64,000 bases of DNA from Porticoccus sp002341315 (GTDB lineage Bacteria > Pseudomonadota > Gammaproteobacteria > Pseudomonadales > Porticoccaceae). A model generated the notes under the pieces. That model was not told the origin of the DNA and searched no databases. It saw only the letters and a list, made by a program, of their open reading frames with translations. The DNA is taken from the NCBI RefSeq assembly GCF_047634355.1, contig NZ_JBLIAL010000002.1, one strand, 5' to 3'. The position numbers and the translations under genes were made by a program. This document shows positions 8,202 through 16,422 of this stretch, one piece after another; position 1 is the first letter of the stretch, and every line of letters begins with the position of its first letter.

Positions 8202-9691
8202 ACGTGTGACTCCTCAACGGACATGTTGTAGAGCTGGTCAATTTGGCCGGCATAATGTTGAGCAATGGCTGCCCGTTTTGGTCGACCATTGTCCGTTATC
8301 AGTGCAGGGGTTTTGGTCAAGGCTGTGGGCAATCTCTGCCAGTTTCGAATGCGTGCGTAATCTGGCAGTTGTTGGTTGATTTGTTGAATGATGTCATCTA
8401 TCTGTTGATCAGTGGTGCGGCTATCCCGTGTCGACAGTAATGCTACACAATGTGATCTGGCATCACCGAAGACGATAAAGTCCGCAAAGATTGGTGATGC
8501 GAGAAATTCGGATTCCACCCATTCCGGGCTGATATTGCGGCCGTAACTCGAAATCATCAGGTTTTTACGTCGCCCGAGAATATGCAAGAACCCCCTGGCA
8601 TCGAGATAGCCGAGATCGCCCGTGTGGATAGCCTGTTGTCCCCAACTTGATGGGGTATTGGCATAACCGAGCATGGCGTTGCCATTGACGACAACTTCTC
8701 CCTCGATAATTTTCACGTTCAGGTGCTGCAGGGGCCTTCCACAACTACCGGTAACCTGATCGCGGGGAGTGTTCAGACTCACCACAGAGGCGCATTCTGA
8801 CAGGCCGTAGCCCTGGTAAGCGGGAATGCCTGATTGCCATGCCTCTATCAGCAATTGATTCGCCACCTTGGCACCGCCCACTGCGACGAACTTCAATGAT
8901 TCGGGGGTTTGCCACCCATTGCGGACACTGATCACCAGCAGTTGCAGAAGTTGTGGTGTCAGGATCAGTGTGTTGGGCTGGTATCTGGTGATGGTTTCAA
9001 TCAGGGTGGTCGGTTCAACTGTTGAACTACCGCAGACGCCCATTTCCTCCAGAGCGGGGACAATGACCTCTCCGCCGAACAACAGCGGTGCATAAATGCC
9101 GGCAACATTTTCAAGCAGAGTGCTCAATGGCAACAGGCATAGGTGTCGTGGCTTCGATATCCCCACAGCACTGCCGAGGAACATCGCCTCATCGATTAGT
9201 TGCCGGTTGCTGAGACAGACCCCTTTGGGGGTACCAGTAGAGCCAGAGGTGTAAGTGATTTTTCCGGTATTCTCAGGAATGAGTGCATGGTTCTCGAAGG
9301 CCGGGATACGGTTCAGCCAGAGTTCGGCAGCGCCGGGTAGCCGGACGGTTTTCGTTACCTGTTTTGATAGGTCGAACACAGCCTTGGGGCCACTGACGAT
9401 GGCATCGACAGGCGTTTCTCTCAGGGCATGTTGCACCTGCCTGTTTGAGAAAAAGGTTGGCAGGGGGAGCAGGCAGATGTCAGCCTGCTGGCAGGCCAGA
9501 TCAATCACTACCCAGTCGGGGCCATTATCGAGGTGCAACGCCAGTCTGCCGATCTGATGTTTCTTCAGCAGGGCAGCCAGTTCGCCACAGCGTTGTATCA
9601 ACGAACTGTATGTCAGGCACTGTTTGGTGTCTCTGACGACGATCTGGTCGTCGTCATAAAGCCCATCAAGCCGCGAAAGAATAGTCGGCAC
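8198..9691 (-). CDS. AMP-binding acyl-CoA synthetase/ligase
   Basis: A 497-residue adenylate-forming enzyme. The P-loop-like motif TYTSGSTGTPKG lies at 146-157, GYGLSE at 294-299, TGDLG at 357-361 and the hinge region GRRKNLMI at 373-380. A C-terminal lysine region (RPKRAA) replaces the usual PKTxxGK. It activates a carboxylic acid, probably a fatty or aryl acid, as an acyl adenylate or CoA thioester. There is no carrier-protein domain. The GTG start overlaps the preceding gene by 26 bp. With the oxidase and SDR it forms the core of a likely small-molecule pathway. Confidence 0.9.
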   Translation of the reverse strand: MPTILSRLDGLYDDDQIVVRDTKQCLTYSSLIQRCGELAALLKKHQIGRLALHLDNGPDWVVIDLACQQADICLLPLPTFFSNRQVQHALRETPVDAIVSGPKAVFDLSKQVTKTVRLPGAAELWLNRIPAFENHALIPENTGKITYTSGSTGTPKGVCLSNRQLIDEAMFLGSAVGISKPRHLCLLPLSTLLENVAGIYAPLLFGGEVIVPALEEMGVCGSSTVEPTTLIETITRYQPNTLILTPQLLQLLVISVRNGWQTPESLKFVAVGGAKVANQLLIEAWQSGIPAYQGYGLSECASVVSLNTPRDQVTGSCGRPLQHLNVKIIEGEVVVNGNAMLGYANTPSSWGQQAIHTGDLGYLDARGFLHILGRRKNLMISSYGRNISPEWVESEFLASPIFADFIVFGDARSHCVALLSTRDSRTTDQQIDDIIQQINQQLPDYARIRNWQRLPTALTKTPALITDNGRPKRAAIAQHYAGQIDQLYNMSVEESHV

Positions 9692-10421
9692 TATTTACCC
9701 CACGGAGCTGTAGCTGTTCTTTGGCCAGGCTGTCAATGCGCGCATCGTAAAACGAGAGCGCGGCACGCAAGGTTTTCCTCTCGTTGATCACATCTATGGC
9801 CTGTGCCAATTGTCCGGCAACCACAACGGGCCGGGTCTGGTAATAACTGCCCCATTCCTCTTCGGTGGATGTCTGCAGTCGGGAAGCTCTGGCATCTGCG
9901 ACAGGGTGCAGTTCAAATCCCAGCTTGCTGATGGCTTTTCTGACTTGTGGTGTTGCAGTAAACACCAGCCATTCAAAATTGGCCCGATGTAGGGTGGCCG
10001 CCAGCAGAATGAATAACAGTTGACTGGAGCCCCTCTGGGTGGCGGCCAGATTACCGATTTCGGCAATCTGATAGCGAGCTACGGGTACAGACGAATAACG
10101 GTTAATTTCCAGCTCGATGGGATTGTCCAGGTACTGCTCAAGAAACAACGGACTTGCAGTGACGGGCCTGATGCCTGTTACGGCAGAGAGTTGATCCCGA
10201 CAGGACAGACTAAGGAAGATGGGCAGGAATTCGTGCACTGAGGCGCCATAGGTCTGAAAAAACTGCCTGGCGACATACTGTTGTACAGTCGCGGTGCTTT
10301 CAGAATGCGGTGAGTGCAGGTTGAGAGCTGGCGCCGGGACAAGCCATCGGTTCAACCACTGCCTGGCATGGATGTTGTCGGAATATTCCTGACTGGTTTG
10401 TCTGATCTCTTGCATGTTCAT
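9666..10421 (-). CDS. Thermostable-hemolysin family protein, first gene of the operon
   Basis: A 251-residue protein without a signal peptide that resembles the T_hemolysin family, named after Vibrio parahaemolyticus delta-VPH. Conserved-looking blocks are RQFFQTYGASVHEFLP, EIGNLAATQRGSSQLLF and a GNAT-like stretch (EWLVFTATPQVRKAISKLGFEL), which resembles the acetyl-CoA-binding end of acyltransferases and of LuxI-type synthases. The lack of an export signal and its place in front of a ligase, oxidase and reductase suggest an acyl-transfer enzyme rather than a toxin; this is inference. The ATG is at 10421. Confidence 0.75.
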   Translation of the reverse strand: MNMQEIRQTSQEYSDNIHARQWLNRWLVPAPALNLHSPHSESTATVQQYVARQFFQTYGASVHEFLPIFLSLSCRDQLSAVTGIRPVTASPLFLEQYLDNPIELEINRYSSVPVARYQIAEIGNLAATQRGSSQLLFILLAATLHRANFEWLVFTATPQVRKAISKLGFELHPVADARASRLQTSTEEEWGSYYQTRPVVVAGQLAQAIDVINERKTLRAALSFYDARIDSLAKEQLQLRGVNSADYSFAA

Positions 10422-10460
10422 ACCCTGATCGGTACCTGGTTACCTTGCAGAGTACTGACT

Positions 10461-10481
10461 AATACTTAAAGTATTCTTAAC
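10461..10481 (-). promoter_or_regulatory. Candidate PmrA/QseB-type operator: tandem CTTAA repeat inside a palindrome
   Basis: The plus strand reads AATACTTAAAGTATT (10461-10475, a perfect 15-base palindrome) overlapping CTTAAAGTATTCTTAAC (10465-10481), in which two CTTAA units start 11 bp apart. PmrA and QseB-type regulators bind CTTAA repeats with one-turn spacing, and the operon encodes such a regulator. The site lies 44-60 bp before the first start codon, where a -35-overlapping activator site would be expected. Confidence 0.5.
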
Positions 10482-10670
10482 AACAACGGGGGATGCATAA
10501 TTTCTTCAGCAACCCGGCCAAATCTCGCAGTAAAAAATGGATTAAGCTGGATTAGACCTGTCCCGATGAACCCGATAGATCGAATTGTTCTGTGCCTTGC
10601 GAAGGTGAAAGTGCATCAGTCGAACTATACTGTAAGTAACCTGTTTACACTGATCAGGAGGTGCCGGATT

Positions 10671-11189
10671 ATGAGTATCTCACCCGTTTTGGCTGATTAT
10701 CTCGGCCGCAAAAACATTAATTATGAAGTGCTGAAACATGCACAAACCAGTAACTCGATGGCCACTGCCCGAGAGGCACATGTGCCCCCGGAAAAACTGG
10801 CAAAAGCTGTGGTCGTCAAGCAGAACGATCATTATGCGATGTGTGTTATCCCCGCCACTAATAAGTTGATACTTGAGTGGCTGGAGTACGGTCGCCAGCA
10901 TGAATATGAAATTGCAGAGGAAGGGGACCTGCAGGGACTTTTCCCCGATTGCAACGAAGGTGCGATCCCGGGCCTGGGGCAGGCATTCAAGCTGGATGTC
11001 ATTGTGGACAGCGCGCTGCTGGATAATCTCGATATTTATATCGAGGCGGGTGACCACAATCATCTGCTTCATTTGAGTCAGGGGGATTTTCAGGAGGTCA
11101 TGAAAAATGCCTGGTCTGCACCGATAAGTTGTCTGCGAAATGGGCAAAGCGACAAGCCTTATCTATGGGCGCCACCTGAAGACGGTTAA
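10671..11189 (+). CDS. YbaK/ProX-type aminoacyl-tRNA deacylase domain protein
   Basis: A 172-residue protein. The ATG at 10671 is preferred because AGGAGGTG lies nine bases upstream; the in-frame extension to 10566 lacks this. It shows the YbaK core: YEVLKHAQT, PPEKLAKAVVVKQNDHYAMCVIPA, with the catalytic-type lysine in the KAVVVK strand, and an acidic ligand-loop region DCNEGAIPGLGQAF. Family members hydrolyse mischarged tRNAs such as Ala- or Cys-tRNAPro in trans. It is divergent from the ten-gene operon and separated from it by 249 bp. Confidence 0.85.
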   Translation: MSISPVLADYLGRKNINYEVLKHAQTSNSMATAREAHVPPEKLAKAVVVKQNDHYAMCVIPATNKLILEWLEYGRQHEYEIAEEGDLQGLFPDCNEGAIPGLGQAFKLDVIVDSALLDNLDIYIEAGDHNHLLHLSQGDFQEVMKNAWSAPISCLRNGQSDKPYLWAPPEDG

Positions 11190-11374
11190 GAAGCTAGTCT
11201 CCATTATCCCGAGATGCATTGTTTGCGGCACTAAGCATTCGGGTGCTGCCGGATTTTGTTGTTGAAGTTGGAAAGACTTGCCCCTGAAATTTTGATCATC
11301 TCCTGCCTGTGGTCATCGGCTGTGTTCGATGGTTGAATGTCGGTTGACGATTACTCTGGTCAGGAATATTCCAA

Positions 11375-12157
11375 ATGCCAATATCCAATCCGCGTGAGTT
11401 ACGACTGGCTGTCCGATCCGGTCAATTTACCGGGCACACATCTGGGCATTGTCGCGGTTTTGTGCAGGGGAATGTGGTCATTCTTCCTGAGAGCTGGGCC
11501 GATGAATTTCTGCGTTTTTGCCAGCTGAATCCCAAGCCCTGCCCATTGATCGCCGTCTCTGATGTCGGCCAGTACAGTTTGCCGTCACTGGGCGTCGAGC
11601 TGGATATTCGTAGTGATGTGCCGTGTTACCGTGTCTTTGAGGAAGGGCGGTTAGTTGACGAGCCAGTGGATATTACTGCCTACTGGCGACAGGATCTGGT
11701 GACTTTTGTCCTGGGTTGTTCCTTTTCCTTTGAAGAGGCACTGCTGACTGATGGCCTTGAAGTTCGCAACATTTCGGAGGGCGTCAACGTGCCGATGTAT
11801 CGAACCAGTTTACCCTGTCGCTCGTCGGGTCGCTTTGGTGGCAATATGGTGGTCAGTATGCGTCCTTTCAAGGCAGCCGACGCTATCCGGGCGATTCAGG
11901 TATGTACCCGATTTCCCAGTATGCACGGTGCCCCGATTCACTTGGGCGACCCGGCCCAAATTGGTATCGGGCAGCTAGAAAAACCGGATTTTGGCCATTC
12001 GGTAACAGTCCATGCCGATGAAATGCCCCTCTTCTGGGCCTGTGGGGTAACGCCACAGATTGCGTTGGAGCAGGCCAGACCACCGTTGTGTATTACCCAC
12101 AGCCCAGGTTCCATGCTGGTGACCGACCTGCTCAACAGCCAATTGGCGATAATGTGA
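11375..12157 (+). CDS. DUF1445/YcsI family protein, N-terminal-half homolog of D-glutamate cyclase
   Basis: A 260-residue protein matching the YcsI/DUF1445 family in length and motifs (GHCRGFVQGNVVILP, VTFVLGCSFSFEEAL, HLGDPAQIGI, FWACGVTPQIAL). Animal D-glutamate cyclase (DGLUCY), which converts D-glutamate to 5-oxo-D-proline, contains a DUF1445 part followed by a DUF4392 part. Here DUF4392 is a separate gene at 14554, with the three 5-oxoprolinase genes between. The family is often labelled putative hydro-lyase. AGGAA precedes the ATG. The exact share of catalysis between the two proteins is unknown. Confidence 0.88.
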   Translation: MPISNPRELRLAVRSGQFTGHTSGHCRGFVQGNVVILPESWADEFLRFCQLNPKPCPLIAVSDVGQYSLPSLGVELDIRSDVPCYRVFEEGRLVDEPVDITAYWRQDLVTFVLGCSFSFEEALLTDGLEVRNISEGVNVPMYRTSLPCRSSGRFGGNMVVSMRPFKAADAIRAIQVCTRFPSMHGAPIHLGDPAQIGIGQLEKPDFGHSVTVHADEMPLFWACGVTPQIALEQARPPLCITHSPGSMLVTDLLNSQLAIM

Positions 12158-12182
12158 TGGCTCGGCTTCAGAGAGGTTTGTG

Positions 12183-12917
12183 ATGTCATTGATGTTGAAC
12201 GCTGATCTCGGCGAAACCGTTGATAGCGGATTGGTTGGTGCAGATGAAGCGGTGATGCCCTACATTCACCAGGCCAGCATTGCCTGTGGCTACCATGCCG
12301 GTGATCACCTGATGATACAGCGGACGCTCAATCTGGCGGCAAAATACAGTGTGATGGTTGGGGCGCACCCCGGCTACCCTGACCGTGAGGGTTTTGGACG
12401 CCGTTCCATGACCTGCTCAAATGATGAACTTGTTGCGCTCATGCATTATCAGATATCGGCACTGGACGGAATGAGTCGTTCGCAAAACCTGTCCCTGTCC
12501 TATGTCAAACCCCATGGGGCTTTATACAACGACATGATGGTGGATGATCAACTTCGCCGTGCAGTGATGTTATCCGTAGCCGGTTTTTATCGACCGATTC
12601 ATCTTGTCATACAAGCCACGCCCGAAGCCGAATTGCACCGTCGTGAGGCCGAAGCATTGGGTGTCACGCTCTGGTTCGAGGCTTTTGCCGACCGGCGCTA
12701 TGATAGCAACGGCATGCTGGTGCCCCGTTCCGAGCCGGGAGCGGTCCACGACAGGAAAACAACACTCGCTCAGGTTAAACAGCTCAAACGTTATGGCTCC
12801 GTCACGACCGAGGATGGCGATTCGCTGCTCATTAAAGCGGACACCCTGTGTATCCATGGTGACAATCCGGAGAGCGTTGCTGTGATTCGTGAAATCCGGG
12901 CATTGCTTGAGCAATGA
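12183..12917 (+). CDS. pxpA: 5-oxoprolinase subunit A (LamB/YcsF family)
   Basis: A 244-residue protein with the family's N-terminal NADLGE signature, GYHAGDH, GAHPGYPDREGFGRR and VKPHGALYND. PxpA acts with PxpB and PxpC to hydrolyse 5-oxoproline to glutamate with ATP. GAGAGG lies six bases before this ATG; a GTG directly before it (12180) is also possible. The stop overlaps the pxpB start (ATGA). The gene follows DUF1445 by 25 bp, so the whole run is probably one transcript. Confidence 0.93.
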   Translation: MSLMLNADLGETVDSGLVGADEAVMPYIHQASIACGYHAGDHLMIQRTLNLAAKYSVMVGAHPGYPDREGFGRRSMTCSNDELVALMHYQISALDGMSRSQNLSLSYVKPHGALYNDMMVDDQLRRAVMLSVAGFYRPIHLVIQATPEAELHRREAEALGVTLWFEAFADRRYDSNGMLVPRSEPGAVHDRKTTLAQVKQLKRYGSVTTEDGDSLLIKADTLCIHGDNPESVAVIREIRALLEQ

Positions 12918-13594
12918 AAGTCGTTCCCGCTAGTGAAAATGCGCTGATTATCTATTTTGATCAGGTGGTTAGCGCCGATACCTCAGCCAGAGTACGGCAG
13001 GCAACTGTTGTGCTGGAGTCCGCATTGGTCGATGTGCTGATTGATCTGGTGCCCTCCTATGCCTCGCTACTGGTTATCTTCGATCTCTCGAGGATTGATG
13101 CGGCAACCCTTGAGCAGCAGATTACAGAGCTACTCGATGTCGCACCAGCTGCTTCAGATTCAGTCAGCAAGCTCGTCGAACTACCTGTTTACTACAGCAT
13201 GGAGTCCGGGCCGGACCTCGCTGAAATCAGTCACGCCAAAAAAGTCTCGGTGGAGGAGGTGATCGCTTTGCACCAGTCCCGGGAATACCTAGTGTACGCG
13301 ATAGGTTTTGCTCCGGGATTTGCTTACCTTGGGGAGGTCGATCCGCGCATTGTCATGCCCAGACTGGATACACCCAGAACTTCGGTGCCCCGTGGTAGCG
13401 TGGGTATAGCCGGGCGACAGACTGCAGTATATCCGGCGGACTCCCCCGGTGGCTGGAATTTGATTGGACTTTGTCCGGAGCGAATGTTTGATCCCCTCAG
13501 CGAACCCAGCATGCCGCTTCAGGTGGGTGACCGTGTACGCTTTCTCAGTATCAGCCGGGAAACCTTTCTTGCCAGGGGTGGCCGGTTAGCATGA
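12914..13594 (+). CDS. pxpB: 5-oxoprolinase subunit B (KipI family)
   Basis: A 226-residue KipI-type protein. An N-terminal domain (about 1-80) is followed by a cyclophilin-like domain containing YAIGFAPGFAYLG, PRGSVGIAGRQTAVYP and SPGGWNLIGLCPERMFD, all characteristic. The start overlaps pxpA by 4 bp and the stop overlaps pxpC by 4 bp, so the three subunits are translationally coupled. In B. subtilis the KipI homolog was first known as a kinase inhibitor, but no KinA-type sporulation kinase context exists here, so the oxoprolinase role is preferred. Confidence 0.93.
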   Translation: MKVVPASENALIIYFDQVVSADTSARVRQATVVLESALVDVLIDLVPSYASLLVIFDLSRIDAATLEQQITELLDVAPAASDSVSKLVELPVYYSMESGPDLAEISHAKKVSVEEVIALHQSREYLVYAIGFAPGFAYLGEVDPRIVMPRLDTPRTSVPRGSVGIAGRQTAVYPADSPGGWNLIGLCPERMFDPLSEPSMPLQVGDRVRFLSISRETFLARGGRLA

Positions 13595-14532
13595 AGGGTG
13601 GTTTTCGTGTGGATCGTCCCGGCGTCCTGACCCTTCTCCAGGATGCCGGTCGCTTTGGCTATCACCGCCTTGGGTTGACTGCCGGTGGTCCTGCCGATCC
13701 CCTTGCGTTCAATTGGGCCAATCGCCTGTGCGGGAATGATCCCGGCATGACGGCGCTCGAAGTGACCATCGGCGGTCTGGAGCTTGAATGCCGGGCAGCT
13801 ACGATTTTTGCCCTCTGTGGTGCAGATATGCCACTGACCATTAACGGGCAACCAAAGGAGAGCTGGCGTAGCCACCGGGTAAAATCCGGTGACAGGGTGG
13901 TGTTGGGTTATGCCCACAGGGGCATGCGTGCCTATTTGGCGGTGGCTGATGGGTTCAATATCCCCGCAACCTTCGGCAGTGCGGCGACGGTTGTTCGTGA
14001 AGGTTTGGGAGGCCTGTCAGGTAACCCGTTGCAGGCTGGGGACCATTTGCCCTGTGCAGACACCTCGGGTCGTGAATGCCTCTCGCTGGGACGTGGCTAT
14101 CGACCGGCTTATGGTGGCCGCGTATTGTTGAGGGTGGTGAGTGGTTATCAGTCAACATTGGTTGAAAATGAGCAGCAACAACGTTTTTTTACCAGCGAGT
14201 ACCGATTGTTGAGTCAGTCCGATCGGATGGCATCTCGGTTGGCGGGGCCCCCCATTGATATTGATCTTCCCGATCTTTTATCCGAAGGTATCTGTCTGGG
14301 TGCGATACAAATCCCTCCGGATGGTCTGCCTATCATACTGATGCATGACCGTCAGACTATCGGTGGTTACCCCAAGCTGGGCTCAGTGATTTCTTTGGAC
14401 ATGTCACAACTGGCGCAATTAAAACCGGGTGGTCTGGTTTCTTTTAAGCCCGTCACGATGGCGGAGGCCCGTCGCATCCGACTGGCGGCGGACAGGATGT
14501 ACAGGCAATTAAACCCCGAGGTTTGTGACTGA
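13591..14532 (+). CDS. pxpC: 5-oxoprolinase subunit C (KipA family)
   Basis: A 313-residue protein of the biotin-dependent carboxyltransferase-like/KipA family. Signature blocks are PGVLTLLQDAGRFGYHRLGL, GGPADPLAFNWANRLCGND, TALEVTIGG, GMRAYLAVADGF and LMHDRQTIGGYPKLGSV. It is slightly shorter than fused allophanate-hydrolase-type enzymes because pxpB is separate. No biotin-attachment motif (MKM) is present, as expected for PxpC. It completes the PxpABC set and is followed after 21 bp by the DUF4392 gene. Confidence 0.93.
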   Translation: MKGGFRVDRPGVLTLLQDAGRFGYHRLGLTAGGPADPLAFNWANRLCGNDPGMTALEVTIGGLELECRAATIFALCGADMPLTINGQPKESWRSHRVKSGDRVVLGYAHRGMRAYLAVADGFNIPATFGSAATVVREGLGGLSGNPLQAGDHLPCADTSGRECLSLGRGYRPAYGGRVLLRVVSGYQSTLVENEQQQRFFTSEYRLLSQSDRMASRLAGPPIDIDLPDLLSEGICLGAIQIPPDGLPIILMHDRQTIGGYPKLGSVISLDMSQLAQLKPGGLVSFKPVTMAEARRIRLAADRMYRQLNPEVCD

Positions 14533-14553
14533 TGGTTAATATTGTGGTGGTGT

Positions 14554-15420
14554 ATGAATGATATCCGGCATGAGTTGGCAGTTAGCAAAAGCATCGAAAA
14601 CCTGCTGGTGGCCCGCAATCTGCGGGGAATGCAATCCGTTCAGTCCAGCCTTAAACCCGGCTACTGTCTGCGGGCAGCCAGGCGGCTGTTGAGTTGTTCT
14701 GGCCGGGTATTGATCGGCACGGGTTTCCCGGTGCTGGACACGTTTGAGTCCGATGGGCCGGCCGGCGCAATTGCGCTTTATCGAGTGCTTGAACAGACTG
14801 GTGCCGAGCCGATACTGGTTTGTGGCGATGCGTTGGCTAATGCCATAGGCGGGGATTATTGCGTGGAGCGCGTGCCCCTTGGTCGCCCCACAGGGCTCAG
14901 GCAGCAGGTGGCCGACCTGTTAGCGTATTGCCAACCTGAGCTCATGGTCAGTATCGAACTTCCCGGGCCCGCAGCTGACGGGCATTATTACAATATGCGC
15001 GGCGAGGATATCAGCTCCGGTACCTTCTGCTTTGATGTCTTTCTTGAGCTCTCGGATTGTCCGGTCATTGCATTAGGTGATGGTGGCAATGAGATTGGCA
15101 TGGGCAATGTGCTCGATAAGTTGGGTGAACTGGCCATTATTCCGTCGGTAACCACCTGTGACGAGTTGGTCATAGCGGATGTATCCAACTGGGCAGCGCT
15201 CGGGTTGGTGGCCATGATGTCCCATTGCGTAGGGACAGACTATCTGGCGGACTGGGATAACCGGGCCATACTTGAATACCTGGCCTGTCGGGGCAGTATC
15301 GATGGCGTCACCCTTGATAACACACTGACAGAAGACGGCCTGCCCAGTGAAACGGGCAAAGCTCTGGTTAATTCGTTGCGTGATTTGATCGGTGTTAGCG
15401 GTGTTGAGGGTCCAGGCTGA
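14554..15420 (+). CDS. DUF4392 protein, C-terminal-half homolog of D-glutamate cyclase
   Basis: A 288-residue protein from the ATG at 14554, which is preceded by GGTGGTG; a TTG at 14542 would add four residues. It contains the DUF4392 blocks GTGFPVLDTFESDGPAGA, IALGDGGNEIGMGN and an ending with a conserved DG region. In mammals this domain forms the D-glutamate cyclase activity of DGLUCY. Its placement just after pxpABC, with DUF1445 before them, argues that D-glutamate is cyclised here and the 5-oxoproline reopened or salvaged. Biochemical function is inferred from the animal enzyme. Confidence 0.88.
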   Translation: MNDIRHELAVSKSIENLLVARNLRGMQSVQSSLKPGYCLRAARRLLSCSGRVLIGTGFPVLDTFESDGPAGAIALYRVLEQTGAEPILVCGDALANAIGGDYCVERVPLGRPTGLRQQVADLLAYCQPELMVSIELPGPAADGHYYNMRGEDISSGTFCFDVFLELSDCPVIALGDGGNEIGMGNVLDKLGELAIIPSVTTCDELVIADVSNWAALGLVAMMSHCVGTDYLADWDNRAILEYLACRGSIDGVTLDNTLTEDGLPSETGKALVNSLRDLIGVSGVEGPG

Positions 15421-15523
15421 GTTACTGGGGAATTTACTTTGCCTGTCTGGATACCCACTGCTAAGATTTGCCGCTTTATGACCCCGCTGGCCAGCTTTTT
15501 TCGACGAGATACAAGGTAACTTA

Positions 15524-16381
15524 ATGAGTATTGTCTATCTCGACGGTGCCTATCTGCCAATGGCTGAAGCCCGTATTTCGCCGATGGATCGGGGCTTTTT
15601 GTTTGGCGATGGTATTTATGAGGTGCTGCCGTCCTACGATGGCAAGATCGTCGGTTTTTCACTGCATATGCAGCGGATGCTGAACGGTCTGAGGTCTATT
15701 GATATAGCACTTGACTGGCCGCAACACCAGTGGCGCACGGTGTGTAATACGCTCATCGATAAAAATGGTGGTGGCAATCTCGGCCTTTATTTACATGTGA
15801 GTCGCGGTGCCGATGTCCGCCGTTTTCATGCTTACCCGGAAAATATCGCCCCTACCGTTTTTGCTTTTACTTATGCGATCCCCGCTGCACCGGTGGCGGA
15901 TAAACATCGGGTTAAACCCTACCGGGTTGTCACTGATCGCGATTTGCGATGGGATCGCTGCCACATCAAGTCCACTGCATTGATGGGTAACGTCATGCAC
16001 TTTCAGCAGGGTTTTCAGCAGGGTGCTGATGAAATTCTGTTGTTCAATGAGCGAGGTGAGCTGACGGAAGCCAGCGCCTGTAATGCCTACATCGTTAAAA
16101 ACGGCGAAGTCATTACTCCAGTGCTGGATAGCCAGAAATTACCGGGAATTACCCGTCATATTCTGTTGGAGCTACTGCGCAAAGACGGATCTATCGCCGT
16201 GCAGGAACGACCTGTCTTGATGGAAGAAGTGCTCAATGCGGACGAAATCTGGCTGACGAGTTCCTCAAAAGAAGTGGTGCCTGTTATTGAAGTCGATGGC
16301 AAGTCCGTCGGAAGCGGGGAAGTGGGCGATATCTGGCTGGCTGCCCAGCGCCTTTATACGGCCGGTAAGTTTAATTATTAA
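15524..16381 (+). CDS. dat: D-amino-acid aminotransferase (class IV PLP enzyme)
   Basis: A 285-residue fold-type IV transaminase. PLP-binding Lys149 lies in CHIKSTALMGNV, the cofactor-contacting Glu182 in ELTEASACN, and the N-terminal signature DRGFLFGDGIYEVLPSYDG is typical of D-alanine transaminase rather than IlvE or PabC. It moves the amino group between D-alanine and 2-oxoglutarate, giving pyruvate and D-glutamate. AAGG precedes the ATG. The alanine racemase gene begins 41 bp later and the D-glutamate cyclase homolog ends 103 bp before, so D-glutamate made here could be drained by that system. Confidence 0.88.
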   Translation: MSIVYLDGAYLPMAEARISPMDRGFLFGDGIYEVLPSYDGKIVGFSLHMQRMLNGLRSIDIALDWPQHQWRTVCNTLIDKNGGGNLGLYLHVSRGADVRRFHAYPENIAPTVFAFTYAIPAAPVADKHRVKPYRVVTDRDLRWDRCHIKSTALMGNVMHFQQGFQQGADEILLFNERGELTEASACNAYIVKNGEVITPVLDSQKLPGITRHILLELLRKDGSIAVQERPVLMEEVLNADEIWLTSSSKEVVPVIEVDGKSVGSGEVGDIWLAAQRLYTAGKFNY

Positions 16382-16422
16382 TAGAGTGCATCAGCTCGCC
16401 TGTACTTTTTGGTGGAAGCATT

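Noticed and set aside
9666..10421. Calling this gene a secreted hemolysin virulence factor
   Set aside because: There is no signal peptide or secretion system nearby, and the operon partners are metabolic enzymes. The family name alone does not show toxin function.
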